Assembly (NCBI GenBank): GCA_949292205.1
Contig: CASEYR010000003.1
Location: forward strand, 47,003 to 111,002
Direction of reading: 5' to 3'
Source of the DNA: an uncultured Alphaproteobacteria bacterium
GTDB lineage: Bacteria; Pseudomonadota; Alphaproteobacteria; CAAHEQ01; UBA3637
DNA length: 64,000 nt
A model generated the notes under the pieces. It was given only the letters and a program-made list of their open reading frames with translations. It was not told the DNA's origin and ran no database searches. Of the stretch, positions 28,655 to 36,684 are shown piece after piece. The stretch's first letter is position 1. Each line of letters starts with the position of its first letter. A program made the position numbers and the translations under genes.

Positions 28655-28683
28655 ATGATAGTATGATTCCTGAACGTTGTCAA
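28655..28683 (-). promoter_or_regulatory. Promoter for the candidate structured RNA
   Basis: TTGACA (28683-28678) and TATCAT (28660-28655), spacer 17 bp, on the minus strand. Predicted start near 28649. Confidence 0.6.
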
Positions 28684-28756
28684 GCTTATTTTAAGATGAG
28701 AAATAAAAAAAATATGTATTTTAGTTGTATTATATGATTATCATCACAAAGTTTTT

Positions 28757-29644
28757 CTAAAAAACGCCACCATCCATCGGATTAAAGCGTAAATACAACT
28801 CTTTCCAATCTCCGTAATGATCGGCATATTTTTCGGCTAATATCCTAAAAGGAGATTCTTCTCCTTTGGCATTACAAATCCAAACTGCTCGTCGAGCACT
28901 TTCCGCAATAGAACGGAATGCCTTATCAGATTTCATATTCAAGATACGAACATCCCGCACTTGACCATCTTTATTCACGGAAGCTCGAATTTCAATAATC
29001 ATATCGTCAATCCCTTCTGCACCGGCATCAACATTCCAGCACTTTCTGAGTTGATTGGCGATTAAATCCCTCTCAGAAATAGTGAGAATTTGAGAAAAAC
29101 TCCCCTCTGTACCACCTTCTATGCCATCATTTTGTCTTGGTAAATCTTCGGGTTCATCCGACACAGTCGGGGTCGGAGCCTTTCGCCGCACTTTTTCAAC
29201 GGAAGCCAGCAAACTTTTCATATCATAAGTCTTTTTATCGGATTGTGTTTTCTTTGTTTTTGAAACCGGTTTACTATCCGACTTTGGTTTATTTTTGGGT
29301 TGTGTTTGAGTTTTTTTAGGCTCAATAACCGGCGCTGCTTCCTTCACAGGAACTTGTGGCTTTGGTTGCGGTGGCTTCGGAATCGTTGCTCTCACTTGAG
29401 TTGACCGACTTTTTTCAACTTGTGATGATTTAGAGGACTGTTGTTTCACTACCTTTTTAGGCTTTGCTTTAGCTTTCGGCGGTAAATTTGTTTTATCCGA
29501 GACTTGAACTTTCGTCAAATCAACCATCAGCAAAGCCGGAGGCGCTTTATGCTCTTCTAACCGTGCAAAAGAAAAATCCATGACCATCAAGCTTAGGACT
29601 ATTCCATGCAATACCGCTGATGAAATAAATGATCTAGACGACAC
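28757..29644 (-). CDS. tolA: Tol-Pal system protein TolA
   Basis: A 295-residue bitopic protein that links the inner-membrane TolQR motor to the outer membrane during cell division. It has an N-terminal membrane helix (about 7-25), a long Lys/Pro/Gln-rich periplasmic linker to about residue 160, and a C-terminal TolA/TonB-like domain (LIANQLRKCWNVD...). It starts with GTG at 29644, overlapping the tolR stop by one base (TAGTG), with AGGAAG upstream. tolB and pal, usually next, are not downstream. Confidence 0.9.
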   Translation of the reverse strand: MSSRSFISSAVLHGIVLSLMVMDFSFARLEEHKAPPALLMVDLTKVQVSDKTNLPPKAKAKPKKVVKQQSSKSSQVEKSRSTQVRATIPKPPQPKPQVPVKEAAPVIEPKKTQTQPKNKPKSDSKPVSKTKKTQSDKKTYDMKSLLASVEKVRRKAPTPTVSDEPEDLPRQNDGIEGGTEGSFSQILTISERDLIANQLRKCWNVDAGAEGIDDMIIEIRASVNKDGQVRDVRILNMKSDKAFRSIAESARRAVWICNAKGEESPFRILAEKYADHYGDWKELYLRFNPMDGGVF

Positions 29645-30072
29645 TACTTCCTCTTATTTTCAATACCCATAACTTTAGAGTCCGTTTTCAAACCCACCTG
29701 AGTAAATCCGGCTGTTCTTAACAGAGCCATTACTTCTATTACCTGTCCGTAAGATGAATCTCGATCACCGCTGATCACCATTTGAATCTTGGGATTTTCG
29801 GAAACAATTGCTTGCACTTTCGGAACAACATCTTTCAGTTCTACTTTTTGTGTGCCGATAAAGATATTACCTTTAGGATCGACGCCAATATCTAATGTTT
29901 TATCCTGTCCTTCAATCTGTTTTCCATCTCCTTTTGGTAAATTCAAAGGAATACCGCTTGTCAGCAAGGGCGCCGTTATCATAAAAATAGCCAATAAAGA
30001 GGTCATAACGTCAATTAAAGGCGTTAAATTGACCTCTGATTTAACCGTATTTCGCCGTTTTACACGTGCCAT
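29644..30072 (-). CDS. tolR: Tol-Pal system protein TolR
   Basis: A 142-residue ExbD/TolR protein. It has one N-terminal helix carrying the proton-channel Asp in VNLTPLIDVMTSLLAIFM, then a periplasmic domain. It forms the proton-driven motor with TolQ. Its ATG directly abuts the tolQ stop (TAAATG). Confidence 0.95.
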   Translation of the reverse strand: MARVKRRNTVKSEVNLTPLIDVMTSLLAIFMITAPLLTSGIPLNLPKGDGKQIEGQDKTLDIGVDPKGNIFIGTQKVELKDVVPKVQAIVSENPKIQMVISGDRDSSYGQVIEVMALLRTAGFTQVGLKTDSKVMGIENKRK

Positions 30073-30771
30073 TTAGTCCTCCGTTTGCCCCATCTGACGC
30101 GATAAAATAGCACTTAATTCATCCGAAAAAGTCTCCATACGTTGAGCCATCCGATCGATATCATTTGTCAGCTTATTATAGGCAATAACAGCCGGAATAG
30201 CAGCAATCAAACCAACAGCCGTTGTAAATAAAGCCTCGGCAACACCAGGGGCAACAGCAGCAATGTTTGTGCTTTGTGTCGCACCGATTGCATTAAAGCT
30301 ATCCATAATTCCCCAAACCGTTCCAAACAATCCCAGCAATGGAGCAACCGAACCGGTGGAAGCCAAAAATGTCATTCTTGTTTCCATTTTATCCACCTGT
30401 TTATCAATTGCAATTTGCATCACTTTGTCAATCCGCTCGGATACTTTAATCGCTGCATGAGCTTTCTTTCGCTCTGACATCGAACGACGCCACTCTTGAA
30501 TAGCACTGACAAAAATAACGGATAGAGGATCTTTCGGGGATTTTGCATAAGCTAAAAATAACTCCTCCAACGATCCGCCCGACCAAAACTTTTCCTCAAA
30601 AGCCTTCATCGCCAAACGTATTTTTTTTAACGTGGCTACTTTATCAAAAATAATAGCCCAGCACCAAACAGAGGTAAAAAGCAGCCCCAGAATTAAGACC
30701 TTCATAAAAAGATCCGAATCCATAAACATACCATACATGGATAAAGATGAACGAACGGCTTCAGATTGCAT
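30073..30771 (-). CDS. tolQ: Tol-Pal system protein TolQ
   Basis: A 232-residue MotA/TolQ/ExbB family protein with three membrane helices, a large cytoplasmic loop and the conserved STGSVAPLLGLFGTVWGIM motif lining the proton path. It lies one base after the ybgC stop. Confidence 0.96.
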   Translation of the reverse strand: MQSEAVRSSLSMYGMFMDSDLFMKVLILGLLFTSVWCWAIIFDKVATLKKIRLAMKAFEEKFWSGGSLEELFLAYAKSPKDPLSVIFVSAIQEWRRSMSERKKAHAAIKVSERIDKVMQIAIDKQVDKMETRMTFLASTGSVAPLLGLFGTVWGIMDSFNAIGATQSTNIAAVAPGVAEALFTTAVGLIAAIPAVIAYNKLTNDIDRMAQRMETFSDELSAILSRQMGQTED

Positions 30772-30772
30772 T

Positions 30773-31189
30773 TTAATTTTCTCCTTGTGGTTTCATATAT
30801 TTTTCAAATAATGTTTTAATATCGACCGGAACACGTATCGGACGCATTGTCTGCGGATTCACAAAAGCCAATTGAAGTGTTATTCGAACCAGATCGGTTT
30901 CATTCCGACAAACTGTTTGTTCCATGACAATACTGGCATTCTTAATATCAGCAATTTGCGTTTTTACCGTTAGTAAATCATCTAACTTCGCCGATGCACG
31001 AAAATCCATTTCCAAGCGTCTCACAACGAAAGCAACTCCCTGCTCTATCAGAGATGTGTTGGATAATCCCAGATCATATAAAAACTCGCTACGAGCCCGC
31101 TCGGCATAATCTAAATAATTAGAATGATAGACGATACCGCCCGCATCCGTATCTTGGAAATAGATTCTGACAGATGTTTCATGTTGCAT
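30773..31189 (-). CDS. ybgC: Tol-associated acyl-CoA thioesterase YbgC
   Basis: A 138-residue hot-dog-fold thioesterase with the catalytic DTDAGGIVYHSNYLDYAERA segment. It is cytoplasmic and typically first in tol operons. Its ATG abuts the ruvB stop (TAAATG). Confidence 0.93.
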   Translation of the reverse strand: MQHETSVRIYFQDTDAGGIVYHSNYLDYAERARSEFLYDLGLSNTSLIEQGVAFVVRRLEMDFRASAKLDDLLTVKTQIADIKNASIVMEQTVCRNETDLVRITLQLAFVNPQTMRPIRVPVDIKTLFEKYMKPQGEN

Positions 31190-32218
31190 TTATAAATCCT
31201 CCAATAATGTCGGTTGCACAATAGGCTGAGCCGGAGCAACCAATCCCAAATGTTTAAAACCGGCAGCAGACAACATTCGTCCGCGCGGTGTTCGCATAAC
31301 CAATCCCAATTGCATCAAGTACGGTTCAATAACCTCTTCAATCGTATCTCGCTCTTCGGATAACGCTGCACTAAGTGTATCCGCTCCGACGGGACCTCCG
31401 GCGTATTTTTCGGCAATACACATTAAATAGCGTCTATCCATCATATCTAATCCGGCCTTATCCACATCTAATCGTGTTAAAGCCAAATCAGCCAACGTAG
31501 CATCAACAACATTACTCCCCGCAAAATCCCGCACACGTCTTAACAATCGCCCTGCGACACGAGGTGTTCCTCGGGATCGTTTGGCGATTTCTCGAGCCCC
31601 ATCATCCGTCATCTCTAGATTCAATAAACGAGCTCCTCGACGAACGATTTTAATTAAATCATCCGTTGTATAAAACTCTAACCGTAAGGGTATACCAAAC
31701 CGATCCCGTAGCGGCGTAGACAATAATCCTGACCGAGTCGTTGCTCCAACCAACGTAAACGGAGGCAAATCTATCCGAACGGAACGTGCGGCGGGCCCTT
31801 CACCGATAATAATATCCAACTGAAAATCCTCCATTGCGGAATATAAAACTTCTTCCACCGTTGGATTAAGTCGATGAATTTCATCTATAAACAAAACATC
31901 TCGCGGTTCTAAATTTGTTAAAATAGCCGCCAAATCACCTGCTTTGGAAATCATTGGTCCGGCCGTCGGACGAAAACCGACGCCCAGCTCTTTTGAAATA
32001 ATCTGAGCCAACGTTGTCTTTCCCAACCCCGGAGGGCCAAACAAAAGTGTATGATCCAAAGCATCCCCACGCTTTTTAGCTGCCTCCACAAAAACTCGTA
32101 AATTATCACATAGGTTCTTTTGTCCGACAAAATCATCAAATGATTGAGGACGTAACCCGGTATATAACTCTTCATCTCCCGCTATTTTTTGAGGTGTAAT
32201 AATACGATTTTCAACCAT
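31190..32218 (-). CDS. ruvB: Holliday junction branch migration ATPase RuvB
   Basis: A 342-residue AAA+ motor. Walker A GPPGLGKT is at 61-68, Walker B is [10 protein letters not shown], and the C-terminal winged helix includes GPVGADTLS and the RTPRGR motif. It pumps DNA through RuvA-bound junctions. Its ATG abuts the ruvA stop. ruvC is not in the window. Confidence 0.98.
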   Translation of the reverse strand: MVENRIITPQKIAGDEELYTGLRPQSFDDFVGQKNLCDNLRVFVEAAKKRGDALDHTLLFGPPGLGKTTLAQIISKELGVGFRPTAGPMISKAGDLAAILTNLEPRDVLFIDEIHRLNPTVEEVLYSAMEDFQLDIIIGEGPAARSVRIDLPPFTLVGATTRSGLLSTPLRDRFGIPLRLEFYTTDDLIKIVRRGARLLNLEMTDDGAREIAKRSRGTPRVAGRLLRRVRDFAGSNVVDATLADLALTRLDVDKAGLDMMDRRYLMCIAEKYAGGPVGADTLSAALSEERDTIEEVIEPYLMQLGLVMRTPRGRMLSAAGFKHLGLVAPAQPIVQPTLLEDL

Positions 32219-32833
32219 TTAGAACGCCCCTTTCCCCATCTCTTTCAAAGACAATCGGATAACTTCTCCGACCGCCAAATCCGGATAAGCACGAACAATA
32301 TTTGCGACTGTCATACCCGCCTCTGTTCTGGCATAGCCCAAATTGACTAAAGCCGACACAGCTTCACCCATAACCGTTGAATTTGTCAAAGGAACACTCC
32401 CCGACGGAATCATATCCTCATTACAGCCCAAGCTACCCAATTTTCCTTTTAATTCCGTCACAATACGCGTTCCCAGTTTGGGTCCGACACCACTGGCACG
32501 AGTAAATGCCTTTGAGTCACCAGTTGTAACCGCCATTTGAATTTCCGTCGGTGTTAAAGCCGATAAAATCGCCAAAGCCACCCGAGATCCCACGCCTTGA
32601 ACCGTGCTGAGAAAACCAAACGTCTGCTGTTCGGTCGCATCAAAAAAGCCAATTAAATGAATATAATCTTCATGCACTAATGTTTCTATCAGCAAACTGA
32701 CCGTTTCACCTTTAGATGGCAGCTTTCCGATTGTTTTTGCCGAACAAAACACTCGATAACCAACACCGTTTACATCCAAAATAATATACCCGTCAAAAAC
32801 AGAATCCAATAAACCGGTTAATTTTGCAATCAT
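32219..32833 (-). CDS. ruvA: Holliday junction DNA helicase subunit RuvA
   Basis: A 204-residue junction-binding protein. It has an OB-fold N-terminus (MIAKLTGLLDSV...DVNGVGYRV), two helix-hairpin-helix motifs (VQGVGSRVAL, ASGVGPKLGTRI) and a C-terminal RuvB-binding domain. It begins the ruvA-ruvB-ybgC-tolQRA operon, which is divergent from dnaB. Confidence 0.97.
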   Translation of the reverse strand: MIAKLTGLLDSVFDGYIILDVNGVGYRVFCSAKTIGKLPSKGETVSLLIETLVHEDYIHLIGFFDATEQQTFGFLSTVQGVGSRVALAILSALTPTEIQMAVTTGDSKAFTRASGVGPKLGTRIVTELKGKLGSLGCNEDMIPSGSVPLTNSTVMGEAVSALVNLGYARTEAGMTVANIVRAYPDLAVGEVIRLSLKEMGKGAF

Positions 32834-32944
32834 TTCATCAATCCTTTATAATGAAAGCATTGTATCCGAAAGCATTCCAAAAAGCAAATCTTTTTAACAT
32901 AGCGATGGCGGAAAAATATGAGTATGCTTCCTTTTTAAAACTCC

Positions 32945-32973
32945 TTGTATTTCAGAATAAAATAGTGTAGAAT
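32945..32973 (+). promoter_or_regulatory. Promoter for dnaB
   Basis: TTGTAT at 32945-32950 and TAGAAT at 32968-32973, spacer 17 bp, 33 bp upstream of the start codon. Confidence 0.55.
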
Positions 32974-33006
32974 CTCTTTCAACAATAAATCACGAGAATA
33001 AAGCAA

Positions 33007-34467
33007 ATGGATATTATTACAGAAAAAAACAGAATACCTCCTCAAAATATAGAAGCTGAACAAGCATTGTTGGGCGCCATTTTATCCAACAACCGAGCTT
33101 TAGAAAAAGTATCCGAGTTCTTATTGCCAATTCACTTTGCGAATCCGGCTCACGGAAAGATTTTTGAGGCTTGTCGCACCTACATAGAACAAGGGCGAAT
33201 TGCGGACCCTATTACTTTAAAAGCAACCTTCATGAATGATGATTCTCTGAAGGATGTTGGCGGAGCAGACTATTTGCTAAAATTAGCTGCTGCCTCGACA
33301 ACAATCATCAATGCCACCGATTATGGCAGACAAATCTTGGATCGTTATATTCGTCGACAACTGATTACATTGGGAAGCGATATTGTCAATGATGCGTTCG
33401 CCATTTCTATCGATGAAGAGGCTATTTCTCAAGTAGAAGGAGCAGAAAAACGCCTCTACGAAATAGCAAATGAAGGAGAAACAACAGGCGGTCCGAAATT
33501 ATTGAATACAGCTTTGCGAGAAACTCTGGTTTCCACGGAAAATGCTATGAAAAACCCAACCGGTGTCGCCGGAACAACAACCGGTTTAGTTGACTTGGAT
33601 AAATTGTTGGGCGGTCTACATGATTCGGACTTAATCATTTTGGCCGGTCGTCCTGCTATGGGTAAATCGGCCTTAGCAACAACGATTGCTTTTAATGCCG
33701 CTATGCATTTTGAGGAAGAGAATAAAAAACCCGGCGCCGAAAAAAAATCGGTTGCATTCTTCTCTCTTGAAATGTCAGCCGAACAACTGGCTACCCGAAT
33801 CCTATCTGCAAAAGCTCAGGTTTCAAGCCACTTAATGCGAACCGGCAAATTAACGAATGACCAGTTTGACGAATTGGCCGCCGGCGTGTCTCTGTTATCT
33901 AAAGTTCCGTTGTACATCGATGAAACACCGGGTATTACTGTAACTGCCATTAAAAATCGAGCAAGACGAATGAAACGAGATAAAGAAAAAGGCCTCGGCT
34001 TGATTGTTATTGACTATTTGCAGTTAATCAGTTCTGCCGGACGATCTGAAAACCGAGTTCAAGAGTTATCCGAAATGACTCGAGCCCTTAAGATTATGGC
34101 AAAAGAGTTGAATGTTCCCGTACTTGTATTATCCCAGCTATCTCGTTTAGTTGAACAACGAGACAATAAAAAACCAATGCTGTCTGATTTGCGTGAATCC
34201 GGATCTATCGAACAAGATGCCGATATCGTGATGTTCGTCTACCGTGAGATTTATTATCTTCAAAACGACGAACCTAAGCGACACTTAAATGAGACACCGG
34301 AAAAATTTGCCTTACGCGTCGCCGAGTGGGAGCAGAAGAAAATTGAAATCGCCAATCAGGCAGAGGCTATTATTGCAAAACAGCGTCATGGACCTGTCGG
34401 AACCGTAAAACTCTTCTTCTCTGGTGAATACGGAAGATTTACGGATTTAGCACAAGATCAGGGCTAA
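33007..34467 (+). CDS. dnaB: Replicative DNA helicase DnaB
   Basis: A 486-residue hexameric helicase that unwinds DNA at the fork. The N-terminal primase-binding domain opens with PPQNIEAEQALLGAIL. The RecA-like domain has Walker A GRPAMGKS at 214-221, the IVIDYLQLI segment, and SDLRESGSIEQDADIV. A Glu-rich insertion lies near the C-terminus before the final KQRHGPVGTV strand. The ribosome site is weak. Confidence 0.97.
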   Translation: MDIITEKNRIPPQNIEAEQALLGAILSNNRALEKVSEFLLPIHFANPAHGKIFEACRTYIEQGRIADPITLKATFMNDDSLKDVGGADYLLKLAAASTTIINATDYGRQILDRYIRRQLITLGSDIVNDAFAISIDEEAISQVEGAEKRLYEIANEGETTGGPKLLNTALRETLVSTENAMKNPTGVAGTTTGLVDLDKLLGGLHDSDLIILAGRPAMGKSALATTIAFNAAMHFEEENKKPGAEKKSVAFFSLEMSAEQLATRILSAKAQVSSHLMRTGKLTNDQFDELAAGVSLLSKVPLYIDETPGITVTAIKNRARRMKRDKEKGLGLIVIDYLQLISSAGRSENRVQELSEMTRALKIMAKELNVPVLVLSQLSRLVEQRDNKKPMLSDLRESGSIEQDADIVMFVYREIYYLQNDEPKRHLNETPEKFALRVAEWEQKKIEIANQAEAIIAKQRHGPVGTVKLFFSGEYGRFTDLAQDQG

Positions 34468-34542
34468 AGACGCAAGTCATAATAAAAACAATCAGATACT
34501 CATTTATTTTTTAATAAAGCAGATATGTCTTTTAAAAAATAC

Positions 34543-34571
34543 TTGCAAAGAATATAGTCTTAAGTTAAGAT
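34543..34571 (+). promoter_or_regulatory. Promoter for the second candidate RNA
   Basis: TTGCAA at 34543-34548 and TAAGAT at 34566-34571, spacer 17 bp. Confidence 0.5.
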
Positions 34572-34577
34572 GTGATT

Positions 34578-34795
34578 CGGATAGTTATTATCCGGAAGTC
34601 TAGAAACTTCATCAAAAAGAATCTATCCAATATCAGCGGTAAAGCTGACATTATTTTAAGGAAGGGATGGATGTCGGTGAATAAAGGGCACTCCCTCAAT
34701 CAGCCGAGCCAATCTTTTTGATGGTATTCTAGCTCCATCCCACTTATCTACCGTAATTCAAAAAATCAGTTATATGCTGATTTGCATTTTTAATA
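34578..34795 (+). ncRNA. Candidate structured RNA of about 215 nt, unassigned
   Basis: The 385-bp gap between dnaB and the FTR-like gene has no ORF. It has a promoter at 34543-34571 and a terminator-like hairpin AAATCAG/CTGATTT (34763-34783) with a T-rich tail. Stems include CGGATA/TATCCG (34578-34594), TCAGC/GCTGA (34633-34648), a 10-bp helix ATCAAAAAGA/TCTTTTTGAT (34611-34620 with 34713-34722), and an 8-bp helix GGGATGGA/TCCATCCC (34664-34671 with 34734-34741). The last two cross, so they form a pseudoknot or alternate. 6S RNA is possible from size, but no identifying motif is seen. Confidence 0.45.
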
Positions 34796-34835
34796 GTAAC
34801 GTTATTGTACCTATTTTAAATCATATTCCAATAAA

Positions 34836-34849
34836 AAGGGAGGCCCCTT
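34836..34849 (-). terminator. Short intrinsic terminator for the pgpA operon
   Basis: On the minus strand AAGGG/CCCTT with a GCCT loop, then TTTTTATT, three bases after the stop codon. Confidence 0.5.
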
Positions 34850-34852
34850 ATC

Positions 34853-35074
34853 TTAACCTTTCTTAACAAATAAATTACAATGACAATGCCCCATTTCAGC
34901 AATTTCTTTTTCATGTTCACCACAAGGACAAAATCCCCGAGAGACATCACACGGACAATGTCCACCACATGCCGTCAAACAACGATTAATAATACGATCC
35001 GCATATGGAGATAATTGGTATCCTTTTGCTTTAGCATACAATTCAACAACATGCTTAAAATGTTCTTTATCCAT
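34853..35074 (-). CDS. Ferredoxin-thioredoxin reductase catalytic-subunit-like protein
   Basis: A 73-residue, Cys-rich protein. The cysteines are 32, 36, 40, 42, 49, 51, 64 and 66, giving CPC-X6-CPC-X12-CHC. FTR catalytic subunits bind a [4Fe-4S] cluster beside a redox disulfide with CPC...CPC...CHC(N)LF, and the end here (CHCNLFV) matches. The first CPC-CPC spacing is much shorter than usual. Its partner protein is unknown. It closes the 35588-pgpA-FTR unit with an AAGGAG site. Confidence 0.7.
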   Translation of the reverse strand: MDKEHFKHVVELYAKAKGYQLSPYADRIINRCLTACGGHCPCDVSRGFCPCGEHEKEIAEMGHCHCNLFVKKG

Positions 35075-35089
35075 AAAAATACTCCTTTC

Positions 35090-35578
35090 CTATAAAAATG
35101 AAATACCATATAAAACTGCAGCAGCATATACCCCTGCAACAACATCATCCATCATAACACCAAATGCGTTATGAAGAGACCTATCAAAAAATGAAGCCGG
35201 CCAAAATTTAATAATATCAAAGAATCGAAACAAAACAAACCCTAATACCACAATATACCATGAAAGAGGAAAAGAAGAAACCAAAACAAAAGTCAAACTT
35301 TGCCCTATTGTTTCATCAATCACAACAAAACCGGGATCTTGTTTAGACTGTGTTTTTAAAACAATATGAGCAGCCCACCACCCAATAAAAAACAGCAAGA
35401 TTATTGTTGTTAACATGGCAAATGGTCCTGCCCATACGCCAATCAAAACCAGAGGCAACGAAAACAACGATCCTATTGTCCCAGGAGCCTTCGGAGCACA
35501 TCCGGAACCAAACCATGTAGCAATAACCCAAGCTATTGTTTCTTTCCAAGAATCTCGCTTTAACATTAATAGCTTCAT
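35090..35578 (-). CDS. pgpA: Phosphatidylglycerophosphatase A
   Basis: A 162-residue inner-membrane phosphatase that makes phosphatidylglycerol. Family motifs are APKAPGTIGSL, VVIDETIGQ, FRFFDIIKFWPAS and GVMMDDVVAG, and there are several membrane helices. It lies nine bases after the upstream gene. The ribosome site is GGGAAG. Confidence 0.9.
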   Translation of the reverse strand: MKLLMLKRDSWKETIAWVIATWFGSGCAPKAPGTIGSLFSLPLVLIGVWAGPFAMLTTIILLFFIGWWAAHIVLKTQSKQDPGFVVIDETIGQSLTFVLVSSFPLSWYIVVLGFVLFRFFDIIKFWPASFFDRSLHNAFGVMMDDVVAGVYAAAVLYGISFL

Positions 35579-35587
35579 TAATCTTCC

Positions 35588-36568
35588 CTACTCATCATCT
35601 TGATTTGAATTAAAATACTCATTTAAAAAGTCCGTAAACAAAGGAATATCATCTGCATCAACCTCATCCAAACGTAACAACATAACGCCATTTTTTTCCA
35701 AATAGTCCCGAGTTTCCGAAGCGTTCATCAAGCTTCCGGACATCATTAAAACAGCAGGAACAGCTATTGAATTCGGCTCACTTTCATGTAAACTTTTAGC
35801 AATCTCAATAACAGACGTAAGTGGTGCATCCAAAACTCGACGTTCACTATACCAATCGCTCTGCTTAATATCAACATCAGTATCCACAATCCACGTTGAA
35901 TCAGGTTGATTAATTATATGAAAAACAACCGCACGACTATCCGTTGATAAAGCAAAAGCAGCATAATGTCCATTCATGGAAATATGGGGAAAGAAATCAG
36001 CCCTCGTACCGGTAGTTAACGGCAAAATAGCTTGAATATCTTGTTCATCCGACATAATATCTGATTGACTTTGATCTATTTTTTCTTTTCCCTCTTGATC
36101 TGATGGATAGGGATGCGGTAAAACATCCTCCGGATCAGAGCGAGATATTGTATTCGGAGCAATCGGTGCAACACTTAACAGTGCGGAAGATTGAACCCGT
36201 AATTTATGGGGAGCAAATCCTTTTTTGTCGCTTGCTATTTTGATTACATTTCGTTTTATTTTTTTCTCAAAGAGGCGTTTCGGAATAAATTTTTTCCAAT
36301 GAACTAAATACAATCCCCACCATCCGATTAACCACAAAGGAACAAACAAAAGCATACAGCAAAACAATCCGAAATCAGCCGAGGTGTTAATAATCCAACG
36401 TGAATCCAAAAAAGCAACTAAACGATATACCCAGTCAGAAGCAGATAACAAATTAAAACCGAACAGAAAAAAACAGCCGTTCACGGCTATCTTAAGATAA
36501 AGAAAAGTCCATATAACGCCAATAAAAATCAACTTTCCGTAACTTAAAGATTTTTTTTTATCTGCCAT
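35588..36568 (-). CDS. Uncharacterised membrane protein next to the secretion-like locus
   Basis: A 326-residue protein. Two or three N-terminal membrane helices (about 12-38 and 64-88) precede a basic linker and an acidic cytoplasmic domain. No family is recognised. Its C-terminal domain has alternating strands, such as GHYAAFALSTDSRAVVFHII. Strong GGAGG site. It is just past a terminator, so it begins its own transcript with pgpA and the FTR-like gene. A role in the neighbouring machine is only a positional guess. Confidence 0.6.
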   Translation of the reverse strand: MADKKKSLSYGKLIFIGVIWTFLYLKIAVNGCFFLFGFNLLSASDWVYRLVAFLDSRWIINTSADFGLFCCMLLFVPLWLIGWWGLYLVHWKKFIPKRLFEKKIKRNVIKIASDKKGFAPHKLRVQSSALLSVAPIAPNTISRSDPEDVLPHPYPSDQEGKEKIDQSQSDIMSDEQDIQAILPLTTGTRADFFPHISMNGHYAAFALSTDSRAVVFHIINQPDSTWIVDTDVDIKQSDWYSERRVLDAPLTSVIEIAKSLHESEPNSIAVPAVLMMSGSLMNASETRDYLEKNGVMLLRLDEVDADDIPLFTDFLNEYFNSNQDDE

Positions 36569-36639
36569 AGAAGCCTCCTTCTCTTGTATTCGTTATACAC
36601 TAAAAGAGAAGAAAAAACCACAAAAAAATACATCACGTT

Positions 36640-36668
36640 AAAAAAAAAGCCACTCCGGAGAGTGGCTT
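36640..36668 (-). terminator. Intrinsic terminator for the hydrophilic protein gene
   Basis: On the minus strand AAGCCACTC/GAGTGGCTT with a TCCG loop, then a run of T residues. Confidence 0.85.
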
Positions 36669-36684
36669 AAAACAATCACTCGGC

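Noticed and set aside
28483..28737. 84-codon plus-strand ORF
   Set aside because: It lies across the stems of the candidate RNA, has no ribosome site and an unusual composition. It reads as chance.
34578..34795. Firm 6S RNA call
   Set aside because: Size and a partial closing stem fit, but no identifying sequence can be read by eye, so it is left unassigned.
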